From Clostridium_AB sp036639235 (lineage in GTDB: Bacteria > Bacillota > Clostridia > Clostridiales > Caloramatoraceae), in assembly GCF_036639235.1 (NCBI RefSeq), contig NZ_JAVWJB010000022.1:1-28870 (forward strand): a stretch of 28,870 nt of DNA, in the 5' to 3' direction. The position numbers and the translations under genes are program-made. Below are positions 1 to 7,436 of the stretch, one piece after another. The notes under the pieces were generated by a model. It saw only the letters and a list, made by a program, of their open reading frames with translations. It was not told the origin of the DNA and did no database searches. Numbering within the stretch: the stretch's first letter is position 1; every line of letters begins with the position of its first letter.

Positions 1-79
1 GGCTATTAAGACACTTTTATTATTTCCACTGTCTACTTGACAGGGAGCACTTCAGAATACTATTAAAGAATGTCTCTTT

Positions 80-475
80 TTATTTATTTTTACATTTAGG
101 ATACGCCACAGTTGTTACTATATTGTTGTTTAGACTGGGGTCATAGGTTAAAGATGTTACTTCTGCTATATTAACTACTTCATTGCAGCAATTAGGCACT
201 ACGCCTCTAATAAGTATATTAAAGTGTTTACATGGTGGAAGATTACCTAGTCTACACTTTCCACACCACCTATTCCAGCTTTCACCATCATCTAGGGAAA
301 ACCTTGGATTCTTAACTATACAAGGAATACAATCATATAGAGTAACATCCTTTGCTTCACATGGACCGTAATTTCCTATTTTTATGGTAAAGTATACTAT
401 ATTAATACACTTAGGTCTTGCTATAAATCCGCTTTTGCATATTATAAGATCAGCACAATCAACATAAACTTTCAT
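80..475 (-). CDS. Cys-rich DUF11 domain protein (start or frame uncertain)
   Basis: A single DUF11-type beta-sandwich domain fills the protein. The usual landmarks are present: NYGPCEAKDVTLYD near residues 34-47, a LGN-P turn near 77-80, an ILIRG strand near 86-90, and the closing pattern NIAEVTSLTYDPSLNNN followed by a final beta strand. DUF11 domains are known from surface and spore-associated proteins of Firmicutes; the role here is not known. It has 12 cysteines in 131 residues, which is unusual and suggests disulfide cross-linking or metal binding (inference). There is no signal peptide. The ATG at 475 has no good ribosome binding site. A strong GGAGG at 525-529 serves an ATG at 515 that opens a short reading frame in another phase, so the true N-terminus may come from a frameshift or from coupled translation. 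Domain call fairly sure, start unsure. Confidence 0.72.
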   Translation of the reverse strand: MKVYVDCADLIICKSGFIARPKCINIVYFTIKIGNYGPCEAKDVTLYDCIPCIVKNPRFSLDDGESWNRWCGKCRLGNLPPCKHFNILIRGVVPNCCNEVVNIAEVTSLTYDPSLNNNIVTTVAYPKCKNK

Positions 476-515
476 CTAGCAAATTTCCTATAGTAAAATC
501 TGTAACCTTGTCCAT
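459..515 (-). other. Short 18-codon reading frame with strong RBS overlapping the DUF11 start
   Basis: GGAGG at 525-529 lies 9 nt from an ATG at 515 and starts an 18-residue peptide (MDKVTDFTIGNLLDESLC, stop TGA at 459-461). It overlaps the first 17 nt of the DUF11 frame. It may be a leader that couples translation, or the real N-terminus of the DUF11 protein separated by a one-base indel: removing one T near 460-463 would join ...LLDESL to VDCADL. Confidence 0.5.
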
Positions 516-598
516 AACAAACTTCCTCCAATACTATATAGTGATAAATTTTCCTCTATAATATAATATTGATTAAGTATTCATATTGACCCTATATA

Positions 599-1201
599 TT
601 AAAACTTTTTAGCAATTTCTACTGCTACCACACATGCTTCTTTAACTATTTCTTCACTGTTATTTCCTGAATCCAAGTTCTCAACTGGAATAACAGTAAA
701 GTCACATACTCCAAAGAAAGCAAATACTGTTCTTATATATTTCTCACCCATTTCAAATGGAGCAGTAAATTCACTTGTATAGTCTCCTCCTCTACCTGCT
801 ACGAAAAGAGCCTTCTTACCGCTACATAGTCCTACTGGTCCATTTTCTCCATACTTAAATGTAATTCCCATAACACTTACATAGTCTATATAAGCCTTTA
901 GTATTGCTGGGTTTCCAAGATTCCACATTGGAGCTGCAACAATATACTTATCAGCATCTGCAAATTGATATGCATACTTTAGTACTGGATGATTTTTACT
1001 TTCTTCTGTCTTAGGTCCAAATAGTGCTTTTAAATCCTCTTCTCTTAGAAAATCTATTTGCTCCTTATATAGATCAATTGTTATAACCTCATCTCCTGGA
1101 TTGTTTTTCTTATATTCTTCTATAAATGTATCTGAAACCTTACATGTTCTTGAATATCCCTGTGGCTTTGGATTAGCCTTTATATATAATACTTTTCCCA
1201 T
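599..1201 (-). CDS. FMN-dependent NADH azoreductase / quinone reductase (AzoR-like)
   Basis: Flavodoxin-fold protein of the AcpD/AzoR family. These cytosolic FMN enzymes reduce quinones by two electrons and cleave azo dyes with NAD(P)H. The N-terminus shows strand beta-1 VLYIKANPKPQGYSRT, whose NP...S-R-T loop binds the FMN phosphate. The central APMWNLGNPAILKAYIDYV segment (about residues 92-110) is the family flavin-binding signature, and VAGRGGDY follows near 137. The length of 200 residues is normal. I start at the ATG at 1201, because AAGGAG at 1211-1216 is 9 nt upstream; an in-frame ATG at 1208-1210 abuts that ribosome binding site and is unlikely. It is divergent from an HxlR regulator, the same arrangement logic as the YodB-controlled azoreductases of Bacillus, so electrophile or quinone induction is likely (inference). 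Confidence 0.88.
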   Translation of the reverse strand: MGKVLYIKANPKPQGYSRTCKVSDTFIEEYKKNNPGDEVITIDLYKEQIDFLREEDLKALFGPKTEESKNHPVLKYAYQFADADKYIVAAPMWNLGNPAILKAYIDYVSVMGITFKYGENGPVGLCSGKKALFVAGRGGDYTSEFTAPFEMGEKYIRTVFAFFGVCDFTVIPVENLDSGNNSEEIVKEACVVAVEIAKKF

Positions 1202-1228
1202 TAATATCATCTCCTTAAACTATAAATC

Positions 1229-1245
1229 TTACCCCTAGGGGGTAA
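1229..1245. promoter_or_regulatory. Inverted repeat in the azoreductase 5' leader
   Basis: Arms TTACCCC and GGGGTAA (7 bp, perfect) around a TAG centre, 13 bp upstream of the azoreductase ribosome binding site. A possible operator or leader hairpin; it has no T-tract, so it is not an intrinsic terminator. Confidence 0.4.
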
Positions 1246-1312
1246 AATTCTTCTCTATAGAATATGATAATACACCTGTATATATTTACAAGAAGGCACT
1301 TTTTATATATTA

Positions 1313-1330
1313 GGTATCAAAAAGTATACC
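1313..1330. promoter_or_regulatory. Candidate HxlR operator between divergent promoters
   Basis: Inverted repeat GGTAT-N8-ATACC, ending 3 bp before the -35 box of the HxlR gene. HxlR/YodB-type dimers bind such dyads in the intergenic region of divergent redox enzymes. Assignment is by position and symmetry only. Confidence 0.45.
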
Positions 1331-1333
1331 GAC

Positions 1334-1362
1334 TTGTTATGAAATATTGGTAATGTTATAAT
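1334..1362 (+). promoter_or_regulatory. Sigma-A promoter of the HxlR regulator
   Basis: TTGTTA (1334-1339), 17-nt spacer, TATAAT (1357-1362). The start codon at 1401 follows AGGAGG at 1390-1395. Confidence 0.75.
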
Positions 1363-1400
1363 TTAATCATAAAAATCCTTATTAATTCTAGGAGGTTACA

Positions 1401-1784
1401 ATGGATAAAAACCCTTCATTTCACGATAGTTGCCACAATAGAGAGAACTGTCCCCAATATGATAACTGTCCTATGAATACAGCATATAAATTAATATCAG
1501 GTAAATGGAAAATTCTTATTCTATGGTATTTAAGAGGTGGAGCACTTAGGTTTAGCGACATTAAAAGGAAGCTACCTAATGTTACACACAAAATGCTTAC
1601 TAACCAACTTAGAAGCTTAGAGGCAGATGGTATTATATCTCGAAAAGTATATCCTCAGGTTCCACCTAAGGTAGAGTATAGCTTAACAGAACTTGGAACT
1701 TTACTATCCCCTATGCTAGACAACATGTTTGAATTTGGTGCTAAATACTCAAAAACATTTAAGGAACCAGATAACATCGAATAG
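1401..1784 (+). CDS. HxlR-family winged-helix regulator (YodB/HypR-like)
   Basis: A 127-residue MarR-like winged-helix protein of the HxlR family. It shows the family hallmarks ISGKWKILILWYL (about 32-44), LRFSDIKRKLPNVTHKMLTNQLRSLEADGIISR (about 49-81) and PPKVEYSLTELG in the wing (about 88-99). Three cysteines, C11, C17 and C23 (the last two in CPQYDNC), precede the DNA-binding core. In YodB and HypR an N-terminal cysteine senses diamide and quinones through disulfide formation, so redox sensing is a reasonable inference. It is divergent from the AzoR-like gene, with a candidate operator dyad and its own sigma-A promoter between them, so it probably represses that gene and perhaps itself. 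Confidence 0.88.
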   Translation: MDKNPSFHDSCHNRENCPQYDNCPMNTAYKLISGKWKILILWYLRGGALRFSDIKRKLPNVTHKMLTNQLRSLEADGIISRKVYPQVPPKVEYSLTELGTLLSPMLDNMFEFGAKYSKTFKEPDNIE

Positions 1785-1793
1785 ATTTTAACT

Positions 1794-1826
1794 AGTCTAA
1801 TAGTCAATTTTTTTGATTATTAGGCT
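1794..1826 (+). terminator. Intrinsic terminator after the HxlR gene
   Basis: A 14-bp stem (1794-1807 with 1813-1826, two G-T pairs) and 5-nt loop, followed by a T-rich run interrupted by one A. Confidence 0.75.
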
Positions 1827-1898
1827 TTTATTTTTCTTATATATTTTCTTCTAATTGTAAAGACTATAATATGATTAAACACTTTGGAGGCTATACAA

Positions 1899-3509
1899 AT
1901 GAAGAAATATTTTAAGTTAACTGTTCTAGCACTTATTCTTGTAACAGTTTTATTTACAGCATTTGCACCTAGGGCACTTGCTATTAAACCTACTACATCA
2001 ACAGGTAATTTTATTAAGAATACTAAAACTCCCAGTAAGTTTTATGTTATAGAAGACTACAAGATGACTAAGGCTGAACAGACTATGATTACTACACTTC
2101 AGGGAATACTTTCAACTAAGTCTAAGGAGCAAATTTATATTCTTATTAATACCCAGCCCGACTATATGGTTTGGCTTAAGGATCTTAAGAAGAACTATAA
2201 TATAGACTATGAAATGGTTAGTGACCCATGGACACTCTTATGGAAGTTTAAGGATTCAGTTAGTGGCTATGTACTATATACTAGCTTTAATCCCCCTTCA
2301 ATTAACAATGCCTGTAGCCTTGCCTCCCTTAAAAATGCAATAGTTGTTGAGGAGGCAATTGAGGATAGGGTTAAGTCCTCTGGAATCACTAAGTCACTTG
2401 GAGATTGCAGAAATACAGACTCTAAATGGGCCTTTGAAAATCTATGGAACAAGGGACTTAATCACTCTACTGTACTTCAAATTAACCCAAATAAGCCTAT
2501 GTCCCTTAGAGACTATGCAATATCCTCAAAGTCTCTTATTTATTATGAGGATGATGCTAAGGATACTTCACTAAGAGATGCTATATTTAGTTCAATGGAA
2601 CCTAATTCCCATTGCCTTGGCTGGGGACCTGATGAACACAACAACGTAATTGCTGCCTCTAGACATGGTGTAGATATTATTGCTGCTGACTGGTCCTATA
2701 ACTTATCTGCACTAAGTAGCTTTCAATCTAATTGCTTAACACAAAATAATAAGGATGCTACTAAGGGAGAGAATGGAGTTCACTATGTAACTGTTATTAT
2801 GTCTGATGGCGACAACCAGCAATGGATGCTTGGAAGTAATTTTGACTCTAAGAACTATTTCGGCTCTAGATATAAGGGCAAATTTAATATGGGCTGGTCT
2901 ACAAACCCATCCCTATTCTATCTTGCCCCTACTGTTTTTAAAATGTACTACCAACATTCTTCCTCAGGTAAGTTTAATGATAATTTTGTAGTTTCCCCAT
3001 CAGGTAATGGTTATATTTTCCCTAGTAGCTACCCTAAAAACGAATTAAAGAGCTACACTAAGATGCTATCCGACTTTATGGGTGAATCTGACCTTAAAAA
3101 TGTTCTTATACTTGATAATGAATCATTTAATAATACTAAACTATGGGATAACTACACTATTCAACCTAATATTCAAGGAATTCTATACTTAAACTACTAT
3201 ATACACAATAAATATAAGGGAGAAATAGTTTGGTCAAATAACAAGCCAGTGGTTAGTTGCCGCCATAATTTATGGTGGGGACTTGAAAGTGAATCCAACA
3301 TTATAAGTGATATTAATAGGAGCATTCAAGATGGTCATACAAGAATTAATGACCCCGACTCATATACATTTATTTATGTACACGCCTGGAGCAATACTAT
3401 GGATAACATAAGTAATTTAGTAACTCGACTTCAAGAAAATCCTAAGGTTAGAGTTGTAACACCAGATAATTTTATGAATCTTATAAAGGATAATGTGCCC
3501 CATAAATAA
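1899..3509 (+). CDS. Secreted GxGYxYP-domain protein (putative glycoside hydrolase-like)
   Basis: A 536-residue exported protein. The start is the ATG at 1899, 8 nt after GGAGG (1886-1890); a TTG at 1884 in frame overlaps that ribosome binding site and is rejected. A signal peptide is clear: KK, a hydrophobic stretch (about 7-22) and cleavage near APRALA. The mature part carries the motif that names the GxGYxYP family, here GNGYIFP near residues 369-375 followed by SSYP. An acidic strand VTVIMSDGDNQQW lies near 297-309 and an RHNLWWG segment further on. The family is predicted to contain a TIM-barrel-like glycoside hydrolase region, but substrates are not established as far as I know. Single-gene unit with a terminator behind it. 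Family call good; enzymatic role open. Confidence 0.82.
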   Translation: MKKYFKLTVLALILVTVLFTAFAPRALAIKPTTSTGNFIKNTKTPSKFYVIEDYKMTKAEQTMITTLQGILSTKSKEQIYILINTQPDYMVWLKDLKKNYNIDYEMVSDPWTLLWKFKDSVSGYVLYTSFNPPSINNACSLASLKNAIVVEEAIEDRVKSSGITKSLGDCRNTDSKWAFENLWNKGLNHSTVLQINPNKPMSLRDYAISSKSLIYYEDDAKDTSLRDAIFSSMEPNSHCLGWGPDEHNNVIAASRHGVDIIAADWSYNLSALSSFQSNCLTQNNKDATKGENGVHYVTVIMSDGDNQQWMLGSNFDSKNYFGSRYKGKFNMGWSTNPSLFYLAPTVFKMYYQHSSSGKFNDNFVVSPSGNGYIFPSSYPKNELKSYTKMLSDFMGESDLKNVLILDNESFNNTKLWDNYTIQPNIQGILYLNYYIHNKYKGEIVWSNNKPVVSCRHNLWWGLESESNIISDINRSIQDGHTRINDPDSYTFIYVHAWSNTMDNISNLVTRLQENPKVRVVTPDNFMNLIKDNVPHK

Positions 3510-3522
3510 TTAATATAAATAC

Positions 3523-3568
3523 TAAACCTAGGTATTAACTGTATTTTGCAATTTATTACCTAGGTTTA
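3523..3568 (+). terminator. Intrinsic terminator after the GxGYxYP gene
   Basis: Arms TAAACCTAGGTA (3523-3534) and TACCTAGGTTTA (3557-3568), a perfect 12-bp stem with a 22-nt loop, followed by TTTTTTATTTATT. Confidence 0.8.
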
Positions 3569-3683
3569 TTTTTTATTTATTAACACTAATAGATAATTTA
3601 TATATTATGTTATATAAGTTTTAATATGATTTTATTTCTATTAATAAATATAACCTCTATAACTATATGAAGGAGGTATTATA

Positions 3684-4532
3684 ATGGGTGATAATGTATT
3701 TATTATGAAGGATAATATTTATAATAAATATGGTGGTCTTGTTATAGCTAAGGGTACTAAAATAATTTTAGATGACAAAACCATTGATAGGCTAGTAAAA
3801 ATGGGAATTGACTTTAAAGAAATAGCAAATGAATCTAGGGCAACTAAGATTACTCCCCATAGTAAAGAAACCCAGGAAATGAAGCGTGTAGGAAATGAAA
3901 TGCTTAAGGAAAATAGTATTTTAGAAAGAATAAGCTTTACAGATACTACTTATATTGAGACAACTAAAAATGTTGAAAAAGCTATTTTCAATGGAAAAAA
4001 CAGTAGCTGGCATATATACTTAAAGTCATTCTATAACGCCCTACCCTGGTACTACTCTCATAGCATTAACGTTGCTATAATATCATCCTATTTAGCAACT
4101 AAACTAGGCTTTTCTATGGATAGTATAGACTCTATTATTGTTGGATCTCTACTACATGATATTGGTATGATGCTTGTTCCTAAGTCAATTATTTCAAAGC
4201 AAAAAAATTCATTAACAGAATATGATGAAGAAATTCTTAAACGCCACTGTGAAATGGGGTATAGCATTGTTCTTGATAGTGGAATCCCTGAATTAAGCAA
4301 GAAAATAATACTTCAACATCATGAACTAATAGATGGCAGTGGATACCCTAATAGATTTAAAGATAAGCAGATCATTAAAGAGGCTAAAATTGTAATGCTA
4401 TCAGATATTTTTGATTTACAAACCTACTCCCTTAAGGGAAAAGATACAAATATAATTATAGAATCTATGATAAGTAATACTTCAAAATATCCATATGAAT
4501 ATGTAAAGGTACTAAAAGCTGCATTTGAATAA
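3684..4532 (+). CDS. HD-GYP domain phosphohydrolase
   Basis: A 282-residue cytosolic protein. An N-terminal segment of about 110 residues is probably a sensing or adaptor part. The rest is an HD-GYP domain: H126 in SHSINVA, the HD pair in SLLHDIGM (158-159), H188 in KRHCEMGY, HH at 212-213 and DGSGYP (217-222, GYP intact), then the aspartate of LSDIFD at 241. HD-GYP enzymes are metal-dependent phosphodiesterases that degrade cyclic di-GMP or related dinucleotides; all expected metal ligands appear present, so activity is likely. The N-terminus resembles the short all-beta region seen before stand-alone HD-GYP domains. It has its own AAGGAGGT ribosome binding site and shares a terminator with the convergent CarD-like gene. 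The exact substrate cannot be told from sequence. Confidence 0.88.
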   Translation: MGDNVFIMKDNIYNKYGGLVIAKGTKIILDDKTIDRLVKMGIDFKEIANESRATKITPHSKETQEMKRVGNEMLKENSILERISFTDTTYIETTKNVEKAIFNGKNSSWHIYLKSFYNALPWYYSHSINVAIISSYLATKLGFSMDSIDSIIVGSLLHDIGMMLVPKSIISKQKNSLTEYDEEILKRHCEMGYSIVLDSGIPELSKKIILQHHELIDGSGYPNRFKDKQIIKEAKIVMLSDIFDLQTYSLKGKDTNIIIESMISNTSKYPYEYVKVLKAAFE

Positions 4533-4536
4533 GTAA

Positions 4537-4567
4537 AAAGAGGTAATAGAAAACCTATTACCTCTTT
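4537..4567. terminator. Bidirectional terminator between HD-GYP and CarD genes
   Basis: A perfect 13-bp stem, AAAGAGGTAATAG (4537-4549) with CTATTACCTCTTT (4555-4567), loop AAAAC. It lies between two convergent genes and is usable from both strands, because each arm supplies an A/T run. Confidence 0.85.
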
Positions 4568-4572
4568 GGCAT

Positions 4573-5067
4573 TTATGAAAACATTATATTATTAACTTTC
4601 TGTTCAACCTGTTCGTAGGAAATATCAAGTGCTAAAGCCATTTCTTTAAATAGCACGCTCTTAATTGATTTGATTAATTTACTATCCCTTTCATTGAATA
4701 CCTTACCGTCACTTATAGCAACTTGTTCTCTTCTAAGAAGGGTATTAAGTAATCCACTAATCTGATCTCTTCCGCCGTTTTTCAGTATATCAGAATAAAC
4801 CTTGTTTCTATAACTTGAAGCTTCAATCCATTCTATCCCATCTCCTGAGAAACTTTCAAAAATATCTTTAGCTTCACTTTCTGTAACTAATTCTTTCATT
4901 AAAACCTTTTTACTATCCACAGGTATACTTATCTTTAGCTTAGCATTTTCAATAGGATGTAGTATATAGTACTTCTTCGACTCACCTAAAACATCAATAT
5001 CACAAATACTATCAATGCAACAAATACCATGAGATGAGTAGATAATTAAATCACCTTTATTAAACAT
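4573..5067 (-). CDS. CarD-family transcriptional regulator
   Basis: A 164-residue protein of the CarD/CdnL/TRCF family. The N-terminal 60 residues form the RNA-polymerase-interacting Tudor-like domain (FNKGDLIIYSSHGICCID... ILHPIENAKLKISIPVDS), which contacts the beta subunit. The C-terminal helical part (about 70-160) is typical of the DNA-binding region, with LLRREQ and a closing helix ALALDISYEQVEQ. Members stabilise open promoter complexes or adjust transcription of stress genes; the regulon of this one is unknown. Length is normal. The start ATG has GAGGAG upstream. It is monocistronic, convergent with the HD-GYP gene and shares its terminator. Confidence 0.88.
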   Translation of the reverse strand: MFNKGDLIIYSSHGICCIDSICDIDVLGESKKYYILHPIENAKLKISIPVDSKKVLMKELVTESEAKDIFESFSGDGIEWIEASSYRNKVYSDILKNGGRDQISGLLNTLLRREQVAISDGKVFNERDSKLIKSIKSVLFKEMALALDISYEQVEQKVNNIMFS

Positions 5068-5400
5068 ACTACATTCTCCTCATTACTTTACATTTTTAAA
5101 TTTATTGACTCCTTTAATATTAACACTCCTAGATAGTTTAGTAAACTAAATTCCCCTTTAATAACAGGTTTTACAGTAAATTTGTTAAATTCATAATGAA
5201 AATGAATAAAAGTCCATAAATATACCTAAATATATTCCAATAAATTGAATAAATAGTCTTTATTTAAATTTAGTCATTATTTAAACCCAACATCTCTATT
5301 ATACCTGGAAATTTCAGTTCCATACTCTTATAAATCAGTTTTAATATATAATAATTGTATTTAAAATACTGTCCTTATAGTTTTAAAACTATAAAGTTAA
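5068..5400. other. Intergenic region without a recognisable gene
   Basis: About 330 bp of very AT-rich DNA between the CarD and hsp20 genes, which are transcribed in the same direction (minus). It must hold the CarD-gene promoter near 5080-5160, but I cannot assign clear boxes. No reading frame of note, tRNA or convincing RNA structure seen. Confidence 0.5.
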
Positions 5401-5432
5401 GGGATAGCTAGTTTCAACTTTCTAGCTATCCC
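5401..5432 (-). terminator. Intrinsic terminator of hsp20
   Basis: A perfect 11-bp stem, GGGATAGCTAG (5401-5411) with CTAGCTATCCC (5422-5432), and 10-nt loop, just after the hsp20 stop codon on the minus strand. The following run on that strand is T-poor, so efficiency is uncertain. Confidence 0.65.
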
Positions 5433-5439
5433 TGTTATA

Positions 5440-5883
5440 TTATTCTATTTCTATATTCTTAGAATTGTTAATCTTCTTAGGTACTGTTATCTGAAGTATT
5501 CCATTCTCCATTTTAGCCTTAATACCTTCCCCCTCTGAGTTTGGTAGGTATATCTTTCTTGTCATTGAAGTCATTGTTCTTTCTCTGTGGATATACTTCT
5601 TGTTATCCTTACCCTCTTCGCTTTCTTCTTCATTATAAACTGAAATATTAAGCGTTTCGTTATTTAATGATAACTGAACCTTGCTCTTATCAACTCCTGG
5701 CATCTCTGCTTCCACAATATATTTATTATCTGTATCTTGTATGTCTAACTTAAAAGTATCGACTTTTAAACTTCTTCCTAGTTGAAAACTATCTGCAAAA
5801 AAGTCGTCAAACATACTATGGAAGTCTCCAAATCCAGTATTCATTAAACCGTTACCTCTTCTAAATGAAATCATTCCTGCCAT
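5440..5883 (-). CDS. hsp18: Small heat-shock protein Hsp20/Hsp18 (alpha-crystallin family)
   Basis: A 147-residue ATP-independent chaperone that holds unfolding proteins. A short N-terminal arm with FGDFHSMFDDFFADSF precedes an alpha-crystallin domain of about 90 residues (YIVEAEMPGVDKSKVQLSLNNETLNIS ... ENGILQITVPK). GILQITV is close to the conserved GVL motif, and the C-terminal IEI tail is the I-x-I anchor used in oligomer assembly. It resembles clostridial Hsp18. I start at the ATG at 5883, 9 nt from GGAG; an upstream TTG at 5889 is less likely. A perfect CIRCE operator sits between its sigma-A promoter and the gene, so HrcA repression relieved by heat shock is well supported. It stands alone rather than in a dnaK or groEL operon. 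Confidence 0.93.
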   Translation of the reverse strand: MAGMISFRRGNGLMNTGFGDFHSMFDDFFADSFQLGRSLKVDTFKLDIQDTDNKYIVEAEMPGVDKSKVQLSLNNETLNISVYNEEESEEGKDNKKYIHRERTMTSMTRKIYLPNSEGEGIKAKMENGILQITVPKKINNSKNIEIE

Positions 5884-5921
5884 GATCAACCACTCCTTTT
5901 AATTTAATATATTTTATTTTG

Positions 5922-5948
5922 TTAGCACTCTTTATTAGTGAGTGCTAA
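5922..5948 (-). promoter_or_regulatory. CIRCE operator (HrcA binding site)
   Basis: A perfect match to the CIRCE consensus: TTAGCACTC (5922-5930), a 9-nt spacer and GAGTGCTAA (5940-5948). It covers the region just downstream of the predicted hsp20 transcription start. Confidence 0.96.
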
Positions 5949-5959
5949 ATCTTAATTAA

Positions 5960-5988
5960 TATATACCATAATTAAATTTACTAGTCAA
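5960..5988 (-). promoter_or_regulatory. Sigma-A promoter of hsp20
   Basis: On the minus strand TTGACT (5988-5983), a 17-nt spacer and TATATA (5965-5960), immediately upstream of CIRCE. Confidence 0.85.
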
Positions 5989-6058
5989 CACCTTTAAATT
6001 ATATTTTTTGTAAGCACATAATATTATATAATCATATTAATCACCCCACAAAGTAAAA

Positions 6059-6098
6059 AAAGCCAAACCCATAGATCCTATACCATGTGTTCGGCTTT
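6059..6098 (-). terminator. Intrinsic terminator after the Rrf2 gene
   Basis: A 16-position stem (6083-6098 with 6059-6074) with one mismatch and G-T pairs, and an 8-nt loop, followed by TTTT on the minus strand beyond the paired run. Confidence 0.75.
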
Positions 6099-6176
6099 TA
6101 TGGTCATACTTCATATAATAAACATTAGAAATACAACTTGAAATTTATTCTATATTTAACTTTTCACATATATATG

Positions 6177-6677
6177 TTATTTTCTAGTTTCTCTAGCCTT
6201 TATAAACCAATCCTTAAGATCTTCCTGATATTTTTTAGTAGTAACTCCTTGAACTGATGTATATAAATCACTTAGAGACTGATTTTTTAAGTGCTCTCTC
6301 ATTTTTTCTTCTGCCTCATGCATAATATTTTTAATCAAACATGGACAATCTCTTGAATCATCCCTTGGTTCATATATTATTATATTTCTTAAAATTCCTG
6401 TACATTGGAAAAGATATGATGACCCTTCAATTGCTACTATAACATCCCAAAAACTTATATCCTCAGGGTTCTTTGCAAGTTCATATCCCCCTTTTACCCC
6501 AGGAGTTGACCTTATAATGCCTGCCTTACTTAATTTCGTAAACGCCTTAGATAAATAAGATTCTGATATTCCTTGGAATCTTGCTAAGTCCTTAATAGCT
6601 ATTGATTCACCTGATGGCTGACTAACTAAATAAAGAAGGCAATGCAAACTATATTCTACACCTACGCTAAATTGCAT
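6177..6677 (-). CDS. Rrf2-family regulator (IscR-like) with candidate Fe-S cysteines
   Basis: A 166-residue Rrf2 winged-helix protein. The N-terminal 65 residues follow the family pattern: FSVGVEYSLHCLLYLV, IAIKDLARFQGISESYLSKAFTKLSKAGIIRSTPGVKGGYELAKNPEDIS. Three cysteines lie in the region where IscR, RsrR and NsrR bind an Fe-S cluster: C92 (in FQCTG), C111 and C113 (RDCPC). The spacing is not the C-x5-C-x5-C of IscR, so cluster binding is plausible but unproven. A C-terminal extension of about 50 residues is charged. It is divergent from a pyridoxamine-phosphate-oxidase-fold protein, the likely target. NO, redox or iron sensing are the usual roles in this family; which applies here is not visible. 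Confidence 0.85.
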   Translation of the reverse strand: MQFSVGVEYSLHCLLYLVSQPSGESIAIKDLARFQGISESYLSKAFTKLSKAGIIRSTPGVKGGYELAKNPEDISFWDVIVAIEGSSYLFQCTGILRNIIIYEPRDDSRDCPCLIKNIMHEAEEKMREHLKNQSLSDLYTSVQGVTTKKYQEDLKDWFIKARETRK

Positions 6678-6751
6678 ATTAAATCTCCTTTAATGTAATT
6701 TATTAATTAAAACATTATTAATTATACTATAAAAAAATTTTTTTGAATAAC

Positions 6752-6772
6752 ATAATACCATATATAATACCA
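6752..6772. repeat. Direct repeat upstream of the PNPOx-fold gene
   Basis: ATAATACCA occurs at 6752-6760 and again at 6764-6772, a 12-bp period, ending 12 bp before the -35 box of the downstream gene. Possible regulator site in the divergent region. Confidence 0.4.
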
Positions 6773-6784
6773 TTTATTTCAATA

Positions 6785-6813
6785 TTGACACTAAGCATTT
6801 TAAATATTATTAT
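6785..6813 (+). promoter_or_regulatory. Sigma-A promoter of the PNPOx-fold gene
   Basis: TTGACA (6785-6790), 17-nt spacer, TATTAT (6808-6813). Confidence 0.8.
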
Positions 6814-6863
6814 AAATATTGTAGATATCACTTATCTATAATATATTTAATTGGAGGTATTTT

Positions 6864-7241
6864 ATGAATACACAAAAGCTTAGAGAAATTTTAAATCATC
6901 CACTAGATTCTGGAGTATCAATTGTTACAAGTTATAATGACAATACACATATAGCAAACACATGGCTTAGCTACGTTAGATTAGTTGGTGATTCTGCACT
7001 ATATATTCCTGTAGCAGGCATGATGAATACTGAAAACAATTTAAAGAAAAACCCTAAGGTTTTAATATCTATTTCAAACCGTGAGCTTCAAGGAAAGATG
7101 ATGCAGGGAACTGGTGTTATAGTCTCAGGAACAGGTGAAATACTCTCTGAAGGTGAAATGTTTAACAAAATGAAGTCAGAATTTGAATGGATTCGTGCTA
7201 TTTTAAAAATAGATATAACAGATGTAATTCAAACACTTTAA
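6864..7241 (+). CDS. Pyridoxamine 5'-phosphate oxidase-fold (flavin/split-barrel) protein
   Basis: A 125-residue member of the FMN-binding split-barrel superfamily. It shows the pattern of small stand-alone members: LDSGVSIVTSYNDNTHIANTWLSYVRLV, then ALYIPVAGMMNTENNLKKNPKVLISISNRE, and GTGVIVSGTGEI near 103-114. True pyridoxamine phosphate oxidases are longer (about 200 residues) and carry substrate residues that I do not see, so a flavin- or haem-linked reductase or flavin-carrier role is more likely; the substrate is unknown. Start ATG with GGAGG at the usual spacing. Divergent from the Rrf2 regulator, suggesting redox or nitrosative control (inference). A strong terminator follows. Confidence 0.8.
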   Translation: MNTQKLREILNHPLDSGVSIVTSYNDNTHIANTWLSYVRLVGDSALYIPVAGMMNTENNLKKNPKVLISISNRELQGKMMQGTGVIVSGTGEILSEGEMFNKMKSEFEWIRAILKIDITDVIQTL

Positions 7242-7277
7242 AATATAATAATTCAAGTTAAACAGTATATATTCAAT

Positions 7278-7313
7278 AAAAGCAGACCACAGAATGATTC
7301 TATGGTCTGCTTT
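7278..7313 (+). terminator. Intrinsic terminator after the PNPOx-fold gene
   Basis: Arms AAAGCAGACCA and TGGTCTGCTTT (11 bp perfect), extended inward by AGAA/TTCT past one mismatch, followed by a T run that ends at 7318. Confidence 0.9.
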
Positions 7314-7436
7314 TTTTAATCTATGTAAATTTATATGTTAACTAACTTTATCTTATTCTATTTTATTCACTATCTATCGCATATCTATGTAAAATTCCTC
7401 ATAAATTAATAATAATACCTAAAAGGAGTAGGGGTA

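Noticed and set aside
7242..7436. Extra small gene between the PNPOx-fold and metallophosphoesterase genes
   Set aside because: No reading frame with ribosome binding site; only a terminator and AT-rich DNA.
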